A stretch of 20,698 nucleotides of DNA from JBEVMS01 sp040508515 (GTDB lineage: Bacteria; Pseudomonadota; Gammaproteobacteria; Xanthomonadales; Rhodanobacteraceae). The stretch lies in the NCBI GenBank assembly GCA_040508515.1, contig JBEVMS010000121.1, positions 1 to 20,698 of the forward strand, read 5' to 3'. The notes under the pieces were generated by a model. It did not search any database and had not been told where the DNA came from. It was given only the letters and a program-made list of their open reading frames with translations. Shown here in pieces: positions 1 through 7,717 of the stretch (position 1 is its first letter; every line of letters begins with the position of its first letter). The position numbers were made by a program, and so were the translations under genes.

Positions 1-17
1 TTCGGCGCCGCTCAGCT
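1..17 (+). repeat. Partial, decayed copy of the attC right half
   Basis: Bases 1-12 (TTCGGCGCCGCT) are identical to 123-134 within the attC site, and 13-17 (CAGCT) differ from 135-139 (TAACT) by two transitions. Beyond that no GTTRRRY core box is recognisable, and the left half is cut off by the window edge. This reads as a second attC site that has lost its core, which would make 18-145 a tiny cassette without a gene. The short match length keeps this uncertain. Confidence 0.45.
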
Positions 18-94
18 TCCGCCTCCACCTAGCATACGTCCTGGCCACTACCTTACAGTGGCAGATTCTGTCAGCGTTACACCATGAGGGGCTG

Positions 95-151
95 CTCTAA
101 CTATTCGTTCAAGGCGGACGCCTTCGGCGCCGCTTAACTCCAGCGTTAAAT
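95..151 (+). other. Integron attC recombination site
   Basis: The outer boxes are CTCTAAC (95-101) and GTTAAAT (145-151); the right box fits the GTTRRRY core and the left fits RYYYAAC except at its first base. The inner arms, 107-122 and 126-138, form 13 Watson-Crick pairs around a TTC loop (123-125), with single bulged bases C110, G113 or G114, and A118 all on the left arm. Unpaired spacers (102-106 and 139-144) separate the two box pairs. Bulged extrahelical bases and an unpaired spacer are the structural marks by which the integron integrase recognises the folded bottom strand. The sequence also matches the TTCGTTCAAG...CTTAACTC...GCGTTA pattern I recall from xanthomonad and pseudomonad attC sites. 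The orientation implies cassettes lie to the left and the expected cut is between 145 and 146. Confidence 0.85.
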
Positions 152-194
152 CTCACGGCAATGGCTGCTTTGCGGCATGGATTTAGAACGGGCG

Positions 195-214
195 ACCGGC
201 CGTTGTTGGCCGGT
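195..214. repeat. GC-rich hairpin
   Basis: ACCGGCC (195-201) and GGCCGGT (208-214) are perfect inverted repeats around a 6-base loop. A further GGCCGG copy follows at once (about 218-225), so alternative foldings exist. No T tract follows on either strand, so a role as an intrinsic terminator is not supported. Confidence 0.5.
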
Positions 215-298
215 TCCGGCCGGTGGCCTCTCGCACTAAGTTGCCGAGGTGCAGAGCCTGTCGGTCCGCACTAGCACTGTGGTCGAGAGTTGCCGGAA

Positions 299-314
299 CG
301 CTGGTCAACCAGCG
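299..314. repeat. Short perfect hairpin downstream of ligD
   Basis: CGCTGG (299-304) and CCAGCG (309-314) pair around a TCAA tetraloop, and CCGG motifs flank it on both sides. It lies about 75 bases past the ligD stop. It could slow polymerase, but there is no T tract on the minus-strand side. Confidence 0.4.
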
Positions 315-387
315 CCGGAATCCGCAATCTTATATATGTATTTAGATGAGACGTATATATGGCTTATCTATAGTTTTATGGTGTAGT

Positions 388-3009
388 TCAATCATGTGGC
401 GACGGCATCGTGTTGATTGTCGGAAGATTCTGTTTGATCGTCGCAAAGCCTTCCCACGGATCGCGTCGCAGTCGCGTCAGGCGGGTCGGCACAGTGCTGA
501 GGGTGAAGTCGGCGCCGCTGCGAAGTTTGCCCAATTCCTCCCAGCGTAGCGGGGTGGCGACCGGCGCGCCGGGGCGGGCACGCAGCGAGTAGGACGCCAC
601 GGCGGTGGCGCCGCGACTGTTGCGCAGATAATCGATATAGATGCGGTCTTTGCGCTGCGCCTTGCTGGCCACAGCAACGAATTCCAGTGGATGCATTTGC
701 GCCAGGCTGTCGGCGAACGCACGCGCGAACGCTTTGGCGTGACCCCACGGGCAGGGCGGGTTCAGCGGCACCACCACGTGCAAGCCCTTGCCGCCGGTGG
801 TGCGTACAAAGCTTTCCAGCTTCACTTGCCGTAGCAGCTTGCGCGCCAGGCGTACGGCTGCGATCACGCGTGGCCAAGCCACCTCCGGCGCGGGATCGAA
901 GTCGAATACCAATTGATCGGCCAGTTCGGGCTGCGTCGCGGTGGCGCCCCAGGGATGAAATTCCAGCGCGCCGAACTGCACCAGCTCGATCACCGCCGCA
1001 GCGCTGTCCGGACAGAGATATTCGCCGTTGCGGCCGGATTCTTCTTTCAATCGGACGCTGCCGACGTGATGCAGGCCGTGCAGCCGATGCTTCTGGAAAA
1101 AACACGGCTTGCCGGCGCCTTCCGGGCAGCGAATGACCGAGGTTGGACGACCATGTACGCCGGGCAGGAACCAGTCCATCACAGCAAGGTAGTAATCCAC
1201 TACGGCCTGCTTGCTTAGGCCATCGTCGGGATACACCACTCGATCGGGATGAGTGATCACGATGGTGCTTGCATCGATGCCGGCCGGCGTGGTGGATGCA
1301 CGCTTGGCGCGCGAAGATTTTTTGCCGCTTGCAGATCCGCCGGCAACGGGTTGGTCAGCGATGGGTTTGTCAGTGACGGGCAGCGGCGTGCTGCGATCGC
1401 TGTCACGCAGTGCGGCGGGGGACTTGTCCATGCGCAAGGCCTTTAGTGTGGGTTGGCGTAACAGACCGTGGTTGCCCAGGCCGCGGAAGAAAACTTCCAC
1501 CACCAGACGCGGCGTGACCCAATGGGCGCCGCGCAACAACGGATCGATCCCCGCAGCATGCACGCTAGGCGTGGCGCGTCGTTGCGGCTTGAGCTGACGC
1601 TCCAGTTGGTGCAGTAACTCGGCGCTGAGGCCGCTGCCAACGCGTCCGGCGAAGTCCCAGCCGCCATCAACCGCAGGACGACCCAGCAACAGCGAGCCCA
1701 ATCCTGTGCGACTGCCATTGGGCGCGGTATAGCCGACCACCACGAACTCATCGCTTTCGATCCGCTTGATCTTCAGCCAGTCGTCGCCGCGGCCGCCGCG
1801 ATAGAGCGATTGCGTGCGCTTGCAGACGATGCCTTCCAGGCCCTGCTGCTCCGCTTGCTGGAAAACTTCCTCACCGTGTCCCACGACGTGGCTGCTGTAA
1901 GCCAGCGGATGCGGCACGTTGGCCAGTAGCCGTTGCAACAGCGACTTGCGCTCCAGCAACGGGCTGCGACTGAGGTCGTAGCCGGCCAGATGCGGCAGGT
2001 CAAACACCATGTAGGCCAGGGGCGATTGCGCTTCGCCGGCGAGGGTTTTTTGCAGCGCATTGAAATCGCTTTGGCCATTTTGCAGGGCGATCAATTCGCC
2101 ATCGAGCCGTAACGATGTCACGCCCAAAGCCTGTATTGCCTGGACGATGTCCGGCAGGCGGTCGTTCCAGCGCAACCCGTTGCGCGACCACAGCGTGACC
2201 TTGCCGTCGGCCACGGTGGTCAGCAAGCGATAACCGTCCCACTTGACCTCGTGCAGCCAATCGTCGCCCGACGGGGCGCGCTCGCGCAGTCGGGTGAGCT
2301 CGGGTTCAAAGAAATCTCCGTTGATGCGTTCCACCGCACTGTGGCTGACTTTGGCCGCCTGTTTAGCTAGTGCTGCGATCGCTGGACCTTTGGGCTTGGG
2401 CGGTGCTTTGGCACGCGACGGCGGTGCTTTCTTGGCGCTCGCCACGCGGGCAGATTTGGATTTGGCCGCCGCCTCGCGCGTGCTGCGGCGCATTCGCGCA
2501 TCCAGCAATTCATCCGCTTCGAGTTTGCCGGCGTAGTGATCCTTAGCCTTGATTAGGAACCACGCCGGCTGTCGTTGCTTACGCTGGCTGCGCACCAGAT
2601 GCCAGGCGCCTTTGAGGCGTTGCCCAAACAGCTCGAACTCGATATGTCCTTTGGCCCACTGCACCTCGGCGTCGCCTTGGCAAGTCCATACGCCGCGGTC
2701 GAATAGATCCACATGGCCAGCGCCGTAATTGCCCTCGGCGATATCACCTTCGAAATCGGCGTAGGAGACCGGATGATCCTCCACCTCGACGGCCAAGCGC
2801 TTGACCGTAGGATCGTAGCTGGGTCCCTTGGGCACGGCCCAGCTCTTGAGCGTACCGCCTACCTGCAATCGAAAGTCGTAGTGCCTTGCGCGGGCATGAT
2901 GCAACTGCACGACAAAAATCGCCCGACCGGTGGGCGCTTGCGCTTGATCACCGGAAGGTTCGCGAGTGCGATTGAAGCGACGCTTGCGTTGATAATCGGT
3001 AAGCGGCAT
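388..3009 (-). CDS. ligD: ATP-dependent DNA ligase LigD, three-domain (PE-Lig-Pol) form
   Basis: This is the multifunctional ligase of bacterial non-homologous end joining: it trims, fills and seals double-strand breaks held by Ku. The 873-residue protein has the three domains in Pseudomonas order. The 3'-phosphoesterase (about 25-165) shows H37, H43, D45, R47 and H79, matching the spacing of the known H-H-D-R-H active site. A Lys/Ala/Pro-rich linker (about 175-225) leads to the adenylating ligase (about 235-540), with catalytic K256 in EVKWDGYR. After a second linker (about 540-580) comes the primase-like polymerase (about 583-860), with D703 and D705 in VFDFDP and the TTGGKGLHV motif at 737-745. 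Length and motifs indicate an intact enzyme. The start codon lies 52 bases after the DUF4142 gene on the same strand, so the two may be co-transcribed. No ku gene is in the window. Confidence 0.96.
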   Translation of the reverse strand: MPLTDYQRKRRFNRTREPSGDQAQAPTGRAIFVVQLHHARARHYDFRLQVGGTLKSWAVPKGPSYDPTVKRLAVEVEDHPVSYADFEGDIAEGNYGAGHVDLFDRGVWTCQGDAEVQWAKGHIEFELFGQRLKGAWHLVRSQRKQRQPAWFLIKAKDHYAGKLEADELLDARMRRSTREAAAKSKSARVASAKKAPPSRAKAPPKPKGPAIAALAKQAAKVSHSAVERINGDFFEPELTRLRERAPSGDDWLHEVKWDGYRLLTTVADGKVTLWSRNGLRWNDRLPDIVQAIQALGVTSLRLDGELIALQNGQSDFNALQKTLAGEAQSPLAYMVFDLPHLAGYDLSRSPLLERKSLLQRLLANVPHPLAYSSHVVGHGEEVFQQAEQQGLEGIVCKRTQSLYRGGRGDDWLKIKRIESDEFVVVGYTAPNGSRTGLGSLLLGRPAVDGGWDFAGRVGSGLSAELLHQLERQLKPQRRATPSVHAAGIDPLLRGAHWVTPRLVVEVFFRGLGNHGLLRQPTLKALRMDKSPAALRDSDRSTPLPVTDKPIADQPVAGGSASGKKSSRAKRASTTPAGIDASTIVITHPDRVVYPDDGLSKQAVVDYYLAVMDWFLPGVHGRPTSVIRCPEGAGKPCFFQKHRLHGLHHVGSVRLKEESGRNGEYLCPDSAAAVIELVQFGALEFHPWGATATQPELADQLVFDFDPAPEVAWPRVIAAVRLARKLLRQVKLESFVRTTGGKGLHVVVPLNPPCPWGHAKAFARAFADSLAQMHPLEFVAVASKAQRKDRIYIDYLRNSRGATAVASYSLRARPGAPVATPLRWEELGKLRSGADFTLSTVPTRLTRLRRDPWEGFATIKQNLPTINTMPSPHD

Positions 3010-3061
3010 GGCTCAGGACATCCGCGCGTGCAGGAGGCGCCCCGGATGGAGCGCCTGGGAT

Positions 3062-3568
3062 TTATTTGCCCTGCGGCAAGGCCTGGGCCATCGACAAATG
3101 ATGTTGCAAGGTGGGCAAGGTTTTATTGGCGAACATTTTGAGGTCCGCATCCTGACCGCCGTTGGCCTCCTTGGTGAACAGCGCTACGGCTTCGTGATGG
3201 TCCTTCAGCATCATCTGCGCATATTTCGCGTCGAAGGCGTCGCCGTGCAGCGATTTCAAGCCACGCAGCGCTTCTTGCTCGGTTGGCGTAGGGCCGGGCT
3301 CGACGCTGTAGCCTTTACGTTTGGCCAGGTCGAGCAGGGCGTTGTTGGCGGCGGTGTGATCTTGCACCATGGTGGCTGCGAAGCCCTGCAAAGCCGGATT
3401 CTTGGCCTGCGTCAGCGCCAGTTGACTGGCTTGCACTTCGGTCATTCCCGCCGCGCTGGCTGCATGCACAAACGCGTTGTCAGGATGCGCGCTGCTCTGG
3501 GCGGCGGCGCCTTGGGCAATCCCTAGGGCGAGCAGGCAAGCGGCGGTCGAACGGCATACATGGTTCAT
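3062..3568 (-). CDS. DUF4142 exported protein
   Basis: This 168-residue protein begins with a signal peptide (MNHVCRSTAACLLALGIAQG, cleavage likely after AAA-23) and continues as a mostly helical DUF4142 (ferritin-like/DUF305-type) domain with the usual pattern of acidic and histidine residues: MVQDH (67-71), MMLKDHHEAVALF (119-131) and HHLSMAQ (156-162). The repeated DH/HH pairs are consistent with a metal-binding or redox-related four-helix bundle, but the function of the family is not established. I chose the ATG at 3568 over the upstream one at 3694 because it opens directly into the signal peptide and has a GGAG about 8 bases upstream. It lies just before ligD on the same strand and is divergent from hsp20. 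Confidence 0.88.
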   Translation of the reverse strand: MNHVCRSTAACLLALGIAQGAAAQSSAHPDNAFVHAASAAGMTEVQASQLALTQAKNPALQGFAATMVQDHTAANNALLDLAKRKGYSVEPGPTPTEQEALRGLKSLHGDAFDAKYAQMMLKDHHEAVALFTKEANGGQDADLKMFANKTLPTLQHHLSMAQALPQGK

Positions 3569-3748
3569 GGTGGAGGCTCCAGTGATCGGATCTCTCACGC
3601 TAGGCGAACAGAAGTGATCGTGCTGTTGATGGCGGCCTGTGATGGCATGCCCGTCCACGTAGATTTGCCGTTCTCGGTGGCAACCTAGGGTCAATCGGCG
3701 CCACGCCGCGCCGTGATGTTGTTCCCGCCTGTCATCAGGAGATCCGTC

Positions 3749-4279
3749 ATGACCCGACCATTCTTCAGCTACAACCCCCTAGGAGCGGACTCATTGCGCG
3801 GCTTCAAGCGCGAAGTCAATCGATGGGTCGGCGAGGCCACTCAGGCCGGCGAGCGATTTTTCGGACCAGCGGGTAGCCCGCGTATTGAACTGAGTGAAAC
3901 CGAGAACGAACTGATGATCTTGGTGGAACTTCCCGGCTTGCTGCCGACGGATTTTCAGGTGGAGCTTGAAGATTCGCGACTGCATCTTCACGGTGAGAAG
4001 CCGCGTCCGCTGCTGCCTTCGCAGCAATTGCGTATCGATGAGCGTCGCTATGGGGCGTTCGAGCGTTCTATCCAGTTGCCGTTTGCGCCCGCGCTGGCCG
4101 ACATCCGCGCACGATTCGAGCATGGGGTGTTGAGCATCCGAGTGCAGAAGAAAATCACCCCGCGGCAAGTGGTTCCGGTGCAATCCCAAGTGGGAACGGC
4201 GGAGCCCAGCGTGACGGAATATACGGAAACGTCCCGCGCCTCAACGGAGCAGCCCTCGGTGCCGGGTGGGCTAGGCTGA
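3749..4279 (+). CDS. Hsp20 family small heat-shock protein (alpha-crystallin domain)
   Basis: The product is an ATP-independent holdase that forms oligomers and binds unfolding proteins in the cytoplasm. The 176 residues comprise a short N-terminal arm (MTRPFFSYNPLG), an alpha-crystallin domain at about 45-135 (ELSETENELMILVELPG at 47-63, then YGAFERSIQLP at 101-111, ending with GVLSIRV at 126-132) and a polar, Ser/Thr/Pro-rich tail. The tail lacks an obvious I-X-I motif, although VVPV at 141-144 may serve. The start at 3749 is preceded by AGGAG at 3737-3741 with 7-base spacing; an in-frame ATG at 3713 lacks such a site. Its upstream region (3569-3748) is shared with the divergent DUF4142 gene. 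I found no convincing sigma-32 promoter or CIRCE element there. Confidence 0.92.
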   Translation: MTRPFFSYNPLGADSLRGFKREVNRWVGEATQAGERFFGPAGSPRIELSETENELMILVELPGLLPTDFQVELEDSRLHLHGEKPRPLLPSQQLRIDERRYGAFERSIQLPFAPALADIRARFEHGVLSIRVQKKITPRQVVPVQSQVGTAEPSVTEYTETSRASTEQPSVPGGLG

Positions 4280-4296
4280 CGACCGTGGCCAAATGG

Positions 4297-4319
4297 CTGG
4301 CGGTGCAATGCGCCGCCAG
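4297..4319. terminator. Hairpin between convergent genes, possible bidirectional terminator
   Basis: CTGGCGGTGC (4297-4306) pairs with GCGCCGCCAG (4310-4319) over ten positions, with a single G-T wobble, closing an AAT loop. It sits in the 75-base gap between the 3' ends of hsp20 and the ydcF-like gene, where a shared terminator is expected. The weak point is the absence of a proper T tract: only TTG follows on the plus strand and ATTT on the minus strand. Confidence 0.45.
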
Positions 4320-4354
4320 TTGAGGGATGTTGACTGCATGCCGGTCTTCACGAA

Positions 4355-5089
4355 TCAGGCCCAGCCGCATAGCCGATAAACCCACAGGCCCACGCGCTCA
4401 TGCAGGCAACGCGTACTCATGCGTAGCGCTGCCAGTTGCGGCATCCAGGCGTTGTTGGGCTTGGTGGTGGCAGTACTCGGTACGGGGGCGGGGATCACTG
4501 ACAAGCCTTGGCGTTCGAAGCTCGCCACGGCGCGCGGCATGTGGATACCTGAGGTAACCAATAGGATGCGCTGCCATCCGGCGGTGCGCAGCAAGGCGGC
4601 GGCATTGACCGCATTCTCGTGGGTGTTCTCACTGCGGGCTTCGATGGTGATAACGCGCGCGGGCACGCCTTGCTGGTGCAATCTCTGAGACATCTTGAGC
4701 GCCTGATCGGCGCCTACCAGAAAGATTGAATCGGCTTTGTCGCTGCGCAAAAGCTGCAGGCCGAAGCCCAGGCGTGTCGCTTGCGCATCGCTCTCATCGG
4801 CCGTCCAGCGGGAGCCCAAAGGAGGCAGCTTGCCACCACCGAGTACCACGATGGCATCGACGCGTGGGTAGGCATCGAGAGGTTGAGCCGGGTAGCTCTT
4901 CTCCAGCCCGCGTTGCAACCATGCGGCAAAGACTGGTGTCGCGCACAACGTGACCCAACACATCGCCAGTACCACCAGGGTGCCCGCTAGGCGATAGCAC
5001 CGCCAATACAACAGCATGAACCCCGTCATGCCGACCAGCGCCGTTTGCATCAGGGGGTGACTGAGGCGTGCGAGCTGTTCTACATCCAT
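4355..5089 (-). CDS. YdcF/ElyC-family (DUF218) inner-membrane protein
   Basis: Two N-terminal hydrophobic segments (about 13-28 and 34-57) anchor the 244-residue protein. They are followed by a DUF218 domain with its hallmark motifs: DAIVVLGGG (78-86), SENTHENA (153-160) and VTSGIHMPRA (178-187). The family includes E. coli ElyC, which influences envelope peptidoglycan assembly and undecaprenyl-phosphate supply, SanA and YdcF. The biochemical reaction is not settled. It is transcribed away from the exopolysaccharide operon, and both promoters must fall in the 398-base gap between them. A link to carrier-lipid homeostasis beside a polysaccharide locus is attractive but is only inference. The start has no strong ribosome-binding site. 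Confidence 0.88.
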   Translation of the reverse strand: MDVEQLARLSHPLMQTALVGMTGFMLLYWRCYRLAGTLVVLAMCWVTLCATPVFAAWLQRGLEKSYPAQPLDAYPRVDAIVVLGGGKLPPLGSRWTADESDAQATRLGFGLQLLRSDKADSIFLVGADQALKMSQRLHQQGVPARVITIEARSENTHENAVNAAALLRTAGWQRILLVTSGIHMPRAVASFERQGLSVIPAPVPSTATTKPNNAWMPQLAALRMSTRCLHERVGLWVYRLCGWA

Positions 5090-5487
5090 AGGAGCGTATG
5101 AGGTCCAGGCTTGAGAGATCGGCGCATCATCACCAGTGGCAGCTGTTGTTGACGCGGGAGCGACGCCTGATCATCCGGTGGCGCCGCACCGTTGGCAATC
5201 GCTGCATGGGATGGGTCGTTCTGCTGTGAAGTCTCCTAAAAGGCGTCGGCGCCCCTATGCCGCCAGCACGGCGGGCAAGGATCATCGAGTGTCGTTAAAT
5301 TGTGCGATGCATCCGGAATTTTCGCAGCTAATAGTGGATATTCATGACGGAGCAGCCCTCGTCCTCGCTCAATTTTTGACGAGATACCGCTCACAGCCTC
5401 ATTGGCGAGAGATTTTTTTCTTTTACTAGACTTGTCAAGATCACATAATGTAGCGTAGTTCACAGTTTAGCCACCGGAGGTGACTAC
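5090..5487. other. Non-coding divergent leader upstream of the exopolysaccharide operon
   Basis: This gap separates the 5' ends of the ydcF-like gene and the export lipoprotein gene. Short open frames exist on both strands but have no recognisable product or ribosome-binding site. The right half (about 5320-5460) is clearly richer in A and T than the rest of the window and includes a T-rich run at 5413-5424 and the best promoter candidate. The length and composition suggest that most regulation of the operon is read here, but I recognise no specific operator. Confidence 0.55.
5422..5449 (+). promoter_or_regulatory. Candidate sigma-70 promoter for the exopolysaccharide operon
   Basis: A -35-like TTTACT (5422-5427; four of six consensus bases) is followed after 16 bases by CATAAT (5444-5449; five of six). 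Immediately upstream is a T-rich stretch (5413-5424) that could act as an UP-like element. Transcription would start near 5456, giving an untranslated leader of about 30 bases that ends in the strong GGAGGTGA ribosome-binding site at 5476-5483, four bases before the ATG. The position fits, but this rests on sequence inspection only. Confidence 0.45.
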
Positions 5488-6111
5488 ATGAAGAACTTAC
5501 GTTTTCTTCTCGCGTTGTGCCCTGTCTTGTTGTTGCTTGGATGCGCCACCGGCGGAGGGTCAACCACCGCACCCACGCTGGATACGCAAGCTCAAGCGGT
5601 AACCACTTACCGCATTGGCGTCGACGATCAGTTGCAGATCACCGTGTGGCACAACCCCGATTTGAGCGTAAGCGTGCCGGTGCGCCCCGACGGCAAGATC
5701 ACCGTCCCGCTGATTGGCGATGTCGCTGCGGGCGGTAAAACTCCCGAAGAGGTCTCCATCGAGATCAAGGACAGGCTGCAATCATTCATACGCGACCCGC
5801 AGGTAGCGGTAATCCTTACCGCGCTGCGCAGCCATGAGTACCTTTCCCGCGTACGCGTGACCGGCGCGGTGCGCAGCCCTATTTCCATCCCCTATCGCCA
5901 GGGCATGACGGTATTGGATGCGGTACTGGCTGCGGGTGGCACCACCGAATTTGCCGCACCCGATCGCACTGAGCTTTATCGCAAGGGCGAAGGCGCCACC
6001 ACCACGGCTTATGCCGTGCATCTTGAAAGAATTTTGCAGCAAGGCGACCTAGCCAATAACTACCCGGTGCAACCGGGAGATGTCATCACGGTGCCGCAAC
6101 GCGTGTTCTAA
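5488..6111 (+). CDS. Outer-membrane polysaccharide export lipoprotein (Wza/GumB/EpsE family)
   Basis: This protein should form the outer-membrane or periplasmic export channel for the exopolysaccharide. The 207 residues start with a lipoprotein signal (lipobox LLGC, lipidated Cys19), then a polysaccharide-export domain (YRIGVDDQLQITVWHNPDLS at 41-60, VPVRPDGKITVPLIGDV at 63-79) and one SLBB-type repeat (about 122-185), closing with PGDVITVP. It has only one SLBB repeat and no C-terminal amphipathic helix of the Wza kind, so it is the short form, as in GumB and in exosortase-linked loci. A very strong ribosome-binding site (GGAGGTGA) precedes it and it is the first gene of the operon. Confidence 0.94.
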   Translation: MKNLRFLLALCPVLLLLGCATGGGSTTAPTLDTQAQAVTTYRIGVDDQLQITVWHNPDLSVSVPVRPDGKITVPLIGDVAAGGKTPEEVSIEIKDRLQSFIRDPQVAVILTALRSHEYLSRVRVTGAVRSPISIPYRQGMTVLDAVLAAGGTTEFAAPDRTELYRKGEGATTTAYAVHLERILQQGDLANNYPVQPGDVITVPQRVF

Positions 6112-6170
6112 ACGCCGCGACCACGCAGCGCCTGAGCGACAGCGGCAACGCGGATTTTCGGGGGAAAAAG

Positions 6171-7715
6171 ATGAACACTGAGATGACACCCTTCGGTGGC
6201 ATGCTACCGGCTCTATTGAACGAAGCACGTCGTCGCCGCCTTTCGTTGGGCGTGGGGTTCGCGATCATTGCCCTAGCGGCGCTGGTAGCAGGCCTGCTCT
6301 GGCCGAAGAAGTACGAGGCGTCCACCAGCATCCTGGCGCAGGAGAGCGGCATCATCACGCCGTTGATGGAAGGTGCCGCTTCGCCTACCGGCAATACCAA
6401 TCGGGCCGGCTTGGCGCGTGACGTAATTTTCAGCCGTAAGGTGATGGGCGAGATTCTGGTGACCGGCGGATGGATGGCCTCCCGGCCGACCCCCGTTGAG
6501 CAGGATCGCCTGATCGAGGCAATTAAGTCGCGTACGCGCATTCAAACCTCACGCGACAACCTGATCACGATCAGCTATTTCGACTCCAATCCCACGCGTG
6601 CTTATGCCGTTACGCGGCAGTTTGCGCAGTTGTTCATCAGCGAAAGCCTGGCCTCCAAACAGCGCGAAAGCCGCGATGCCTACGAGTTCATCAACAATCA
6701 GGTCGAAGCGTATCGGCAAAAATTGACCGATGCCGAGGACAAGCTCAAGCGCTATCGCGATTCCAATGCCGATGCGCGGCCGGGCAGCGAAATCGACGCC
6801 AATACACGCATCAGCCAGTTGCGTACGCAGATCGAAAATACGCGTCTGAGCCTGATGGAAAAACGCTCGCAAGCGGCTGCGATTTCCGCGCAGTTGTCGG
6901 GGGAGTCGGAAGTCAACGCGGTACAGACCACCGGCGGCATCTACCAGACTCAAATGGTGGAACTGCAAGGCCAGCTGGACAAATTGCGGTTGACCTACAC
7001 CGACGAATATCCGGACGTGATTCGCTTGCGGCACCAGATCCAAGACTTGCAGCAACAACTGGCGCAATCGGAACAGCGTCGGCAAAGCGCGCAGATGGCC
7101 GGAACGCCGTTGCCGCTGGATAACCGCACGCAGATGAATCCGCTGTACCAACAGTTGAGAATGCAGCTGGCTGGCACGCGTGCGGAGATCGCCGCGACGT
7201 CGGCGCGCGTCGGAGCCAGTGAGGCGATGCTGCAATCGGAGCTGGAGCGAAGCAATCGCATCGCCAACTCTGAAAACGTCACCTCCGAATTGACCCGCGA
7301 CTACACCGTCAATCGCGATGTCTATCAAGACCTGCTCAAGCGGCGCGAGAAGGCGCGGGTGTCGATGAACCTCGATTCCGAGCAGCGCGGCTTGACCTTT
7401 CAGATACAGAATCCCGCCGTGATGCCGCTGGTTCCCTCGGGCTTGCGTTTCATGCACTTTGGTCTGGCCGGCATCGCCTTGTCACTGGCCATCCCGTTGA
7501 GTCTTCTGTTTGGTCTGGTGCGCTTCGATCCACGGGTACGCTCCGCTTGGCAATTTGAAAGGGCGACCGGCATGACCATGATGGCGACCATTCCGTTTTA
7601 CCCGACCCCGCGTGACCTACGTCGCGATCACCTGAAGAACACCATGCTGGTCATACTCGTCGCCGGCGTGGCTGCGGTTTATCTGATCCTGTGCTGGTTG
7701 AGGCTTAGGGGATAA
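6171..7715 (+). CDS. Wzz/GumC-like polysaccharide chain-length determinant
   Basis: This is an inner-membrane polysaccharide co-polymerase, thought to set chain length and to bridge the inner membrane to the export lipoprotein. The 514 residues have a first membrane segment at about 24-44, a Wzz domain, and a long Gln/Arg-rich periplasmic coiled coil (about 165-390) with a GNVR-like stretch (LTRDYTVNRDVYQDLLKRRE). A proline motif (PAVMPLVPSG, 415-424) precedes the second membrane segment at about 428-448. A third hydrophobic segment lies at about 490-510 near the C-terminus, a layout I associate with the exosortase-linked subgroup. The kinase domain is not fused; a CpsD-like protein is encoded 2 bases downstream. 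GGGGGA upstream of the ATG serves as the ribosome-binding site. Confidence 0.93.
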   Translation: MNTEMTPFGGMLPALLNEARRRRLSLGVGFAIIALAALVAGLLWPKKYEASTSILAQESGIITPLMEGAASPTGNTNRAGLARDVIFSRKVMGEILVTGGWMASRPTPVEQDRLIEAIKSRTRIQTSRDNLITISYFDSNPTRAYAVTRQFAQLFISESLASKQRESRDAYEFINNQVEAYRQKLTDAEDKLKRYRDSNADARPGSEIDANTRISQLRTQIENTRLSLMEKRSQAAAISAQLSGESEVNAVQTTGGIYQTQMVELQGQLDKLRLTYTDEYPDVIRLRHQIQDLQQQLAQSEQRRQSAQMAGTPLPLDNRTQMNPLYQQLRMQLAGTRAEIAATSARVGASEAMLQSELERSNRIANSENVTSELTRDYTVNRDVYQDLLKRREKARVSMNLDSEQRGLTFQIQNPAVMPLVPSGLRFMHFGLAGIALSLAIPLSLLFGLVRFDPRVRSAWQFERATGMTMMATIPFYPTPRDLRRDHLKNTMLVILVAGVAAVYLILCWLRLRG

Positions 7716-7717
7716 CC

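Larger units (their letters stand above)
1..387. other. Non-coding left flank, probable end of an integron cassette array
   Basis: No credible gene lies here. The stretch holds an attC site (95-151), a fragment at 1-17 that resembles the right half of the same site, two GC-rich hairpins (195-214 and 299-314) and an AT-rich patch at about 328-385 containing TATATA-type runs, which stands out in this GC-rich window. The region lies downstream of the minus-strand ligD, so the hairpins could help end ligD transcription, but neither is followed by a clear T tract on the appropriate strand. I see no integrase gene and no cassette-encoded ORF. Confidence 0.6.

Noticed and set aside
3665..3683. TTGCC-N9-GGCAA inverted repeat upstream of hsp20, with CIRCE-like spacing
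   Set aside because: The spacing of nine fits HrcA operators, but the arms are only five bases and do not match TTAGCACTC/GAGTGCTAA.
5411..5424. T-rich run as an intrinsic terminator
   Set aside because: No stable GC-rich hairpin directly precedes it on the plus strand, and no gene ends upstream in that direction; an UP-like promoter role is more plausible.
5450..5456. GTAGCGT resembling the end of an ops/JUMPStart element (RfaH recruitment)
   Set aside because: Only the last seven bases match, the leading GGCG is missing, and it would lie at or before the predicted transcription start, where it could not act as an ops pause.
5136..5463. Short open frames on both strands in the gap before the export gene
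   Set aside because: They lack ribosome-binding sites, domains or signal peptides, and the AT-rich composition differs from coding DNA of this window.
6549..7457. A 302-codon open frame on the minus strand
   Set aside because: It is antisense to the chain-length gene and its Leu/Gln/Arg-rich product mirrors the coiled-coil codons of that gene; it has no domain and no ribosome-binding site.
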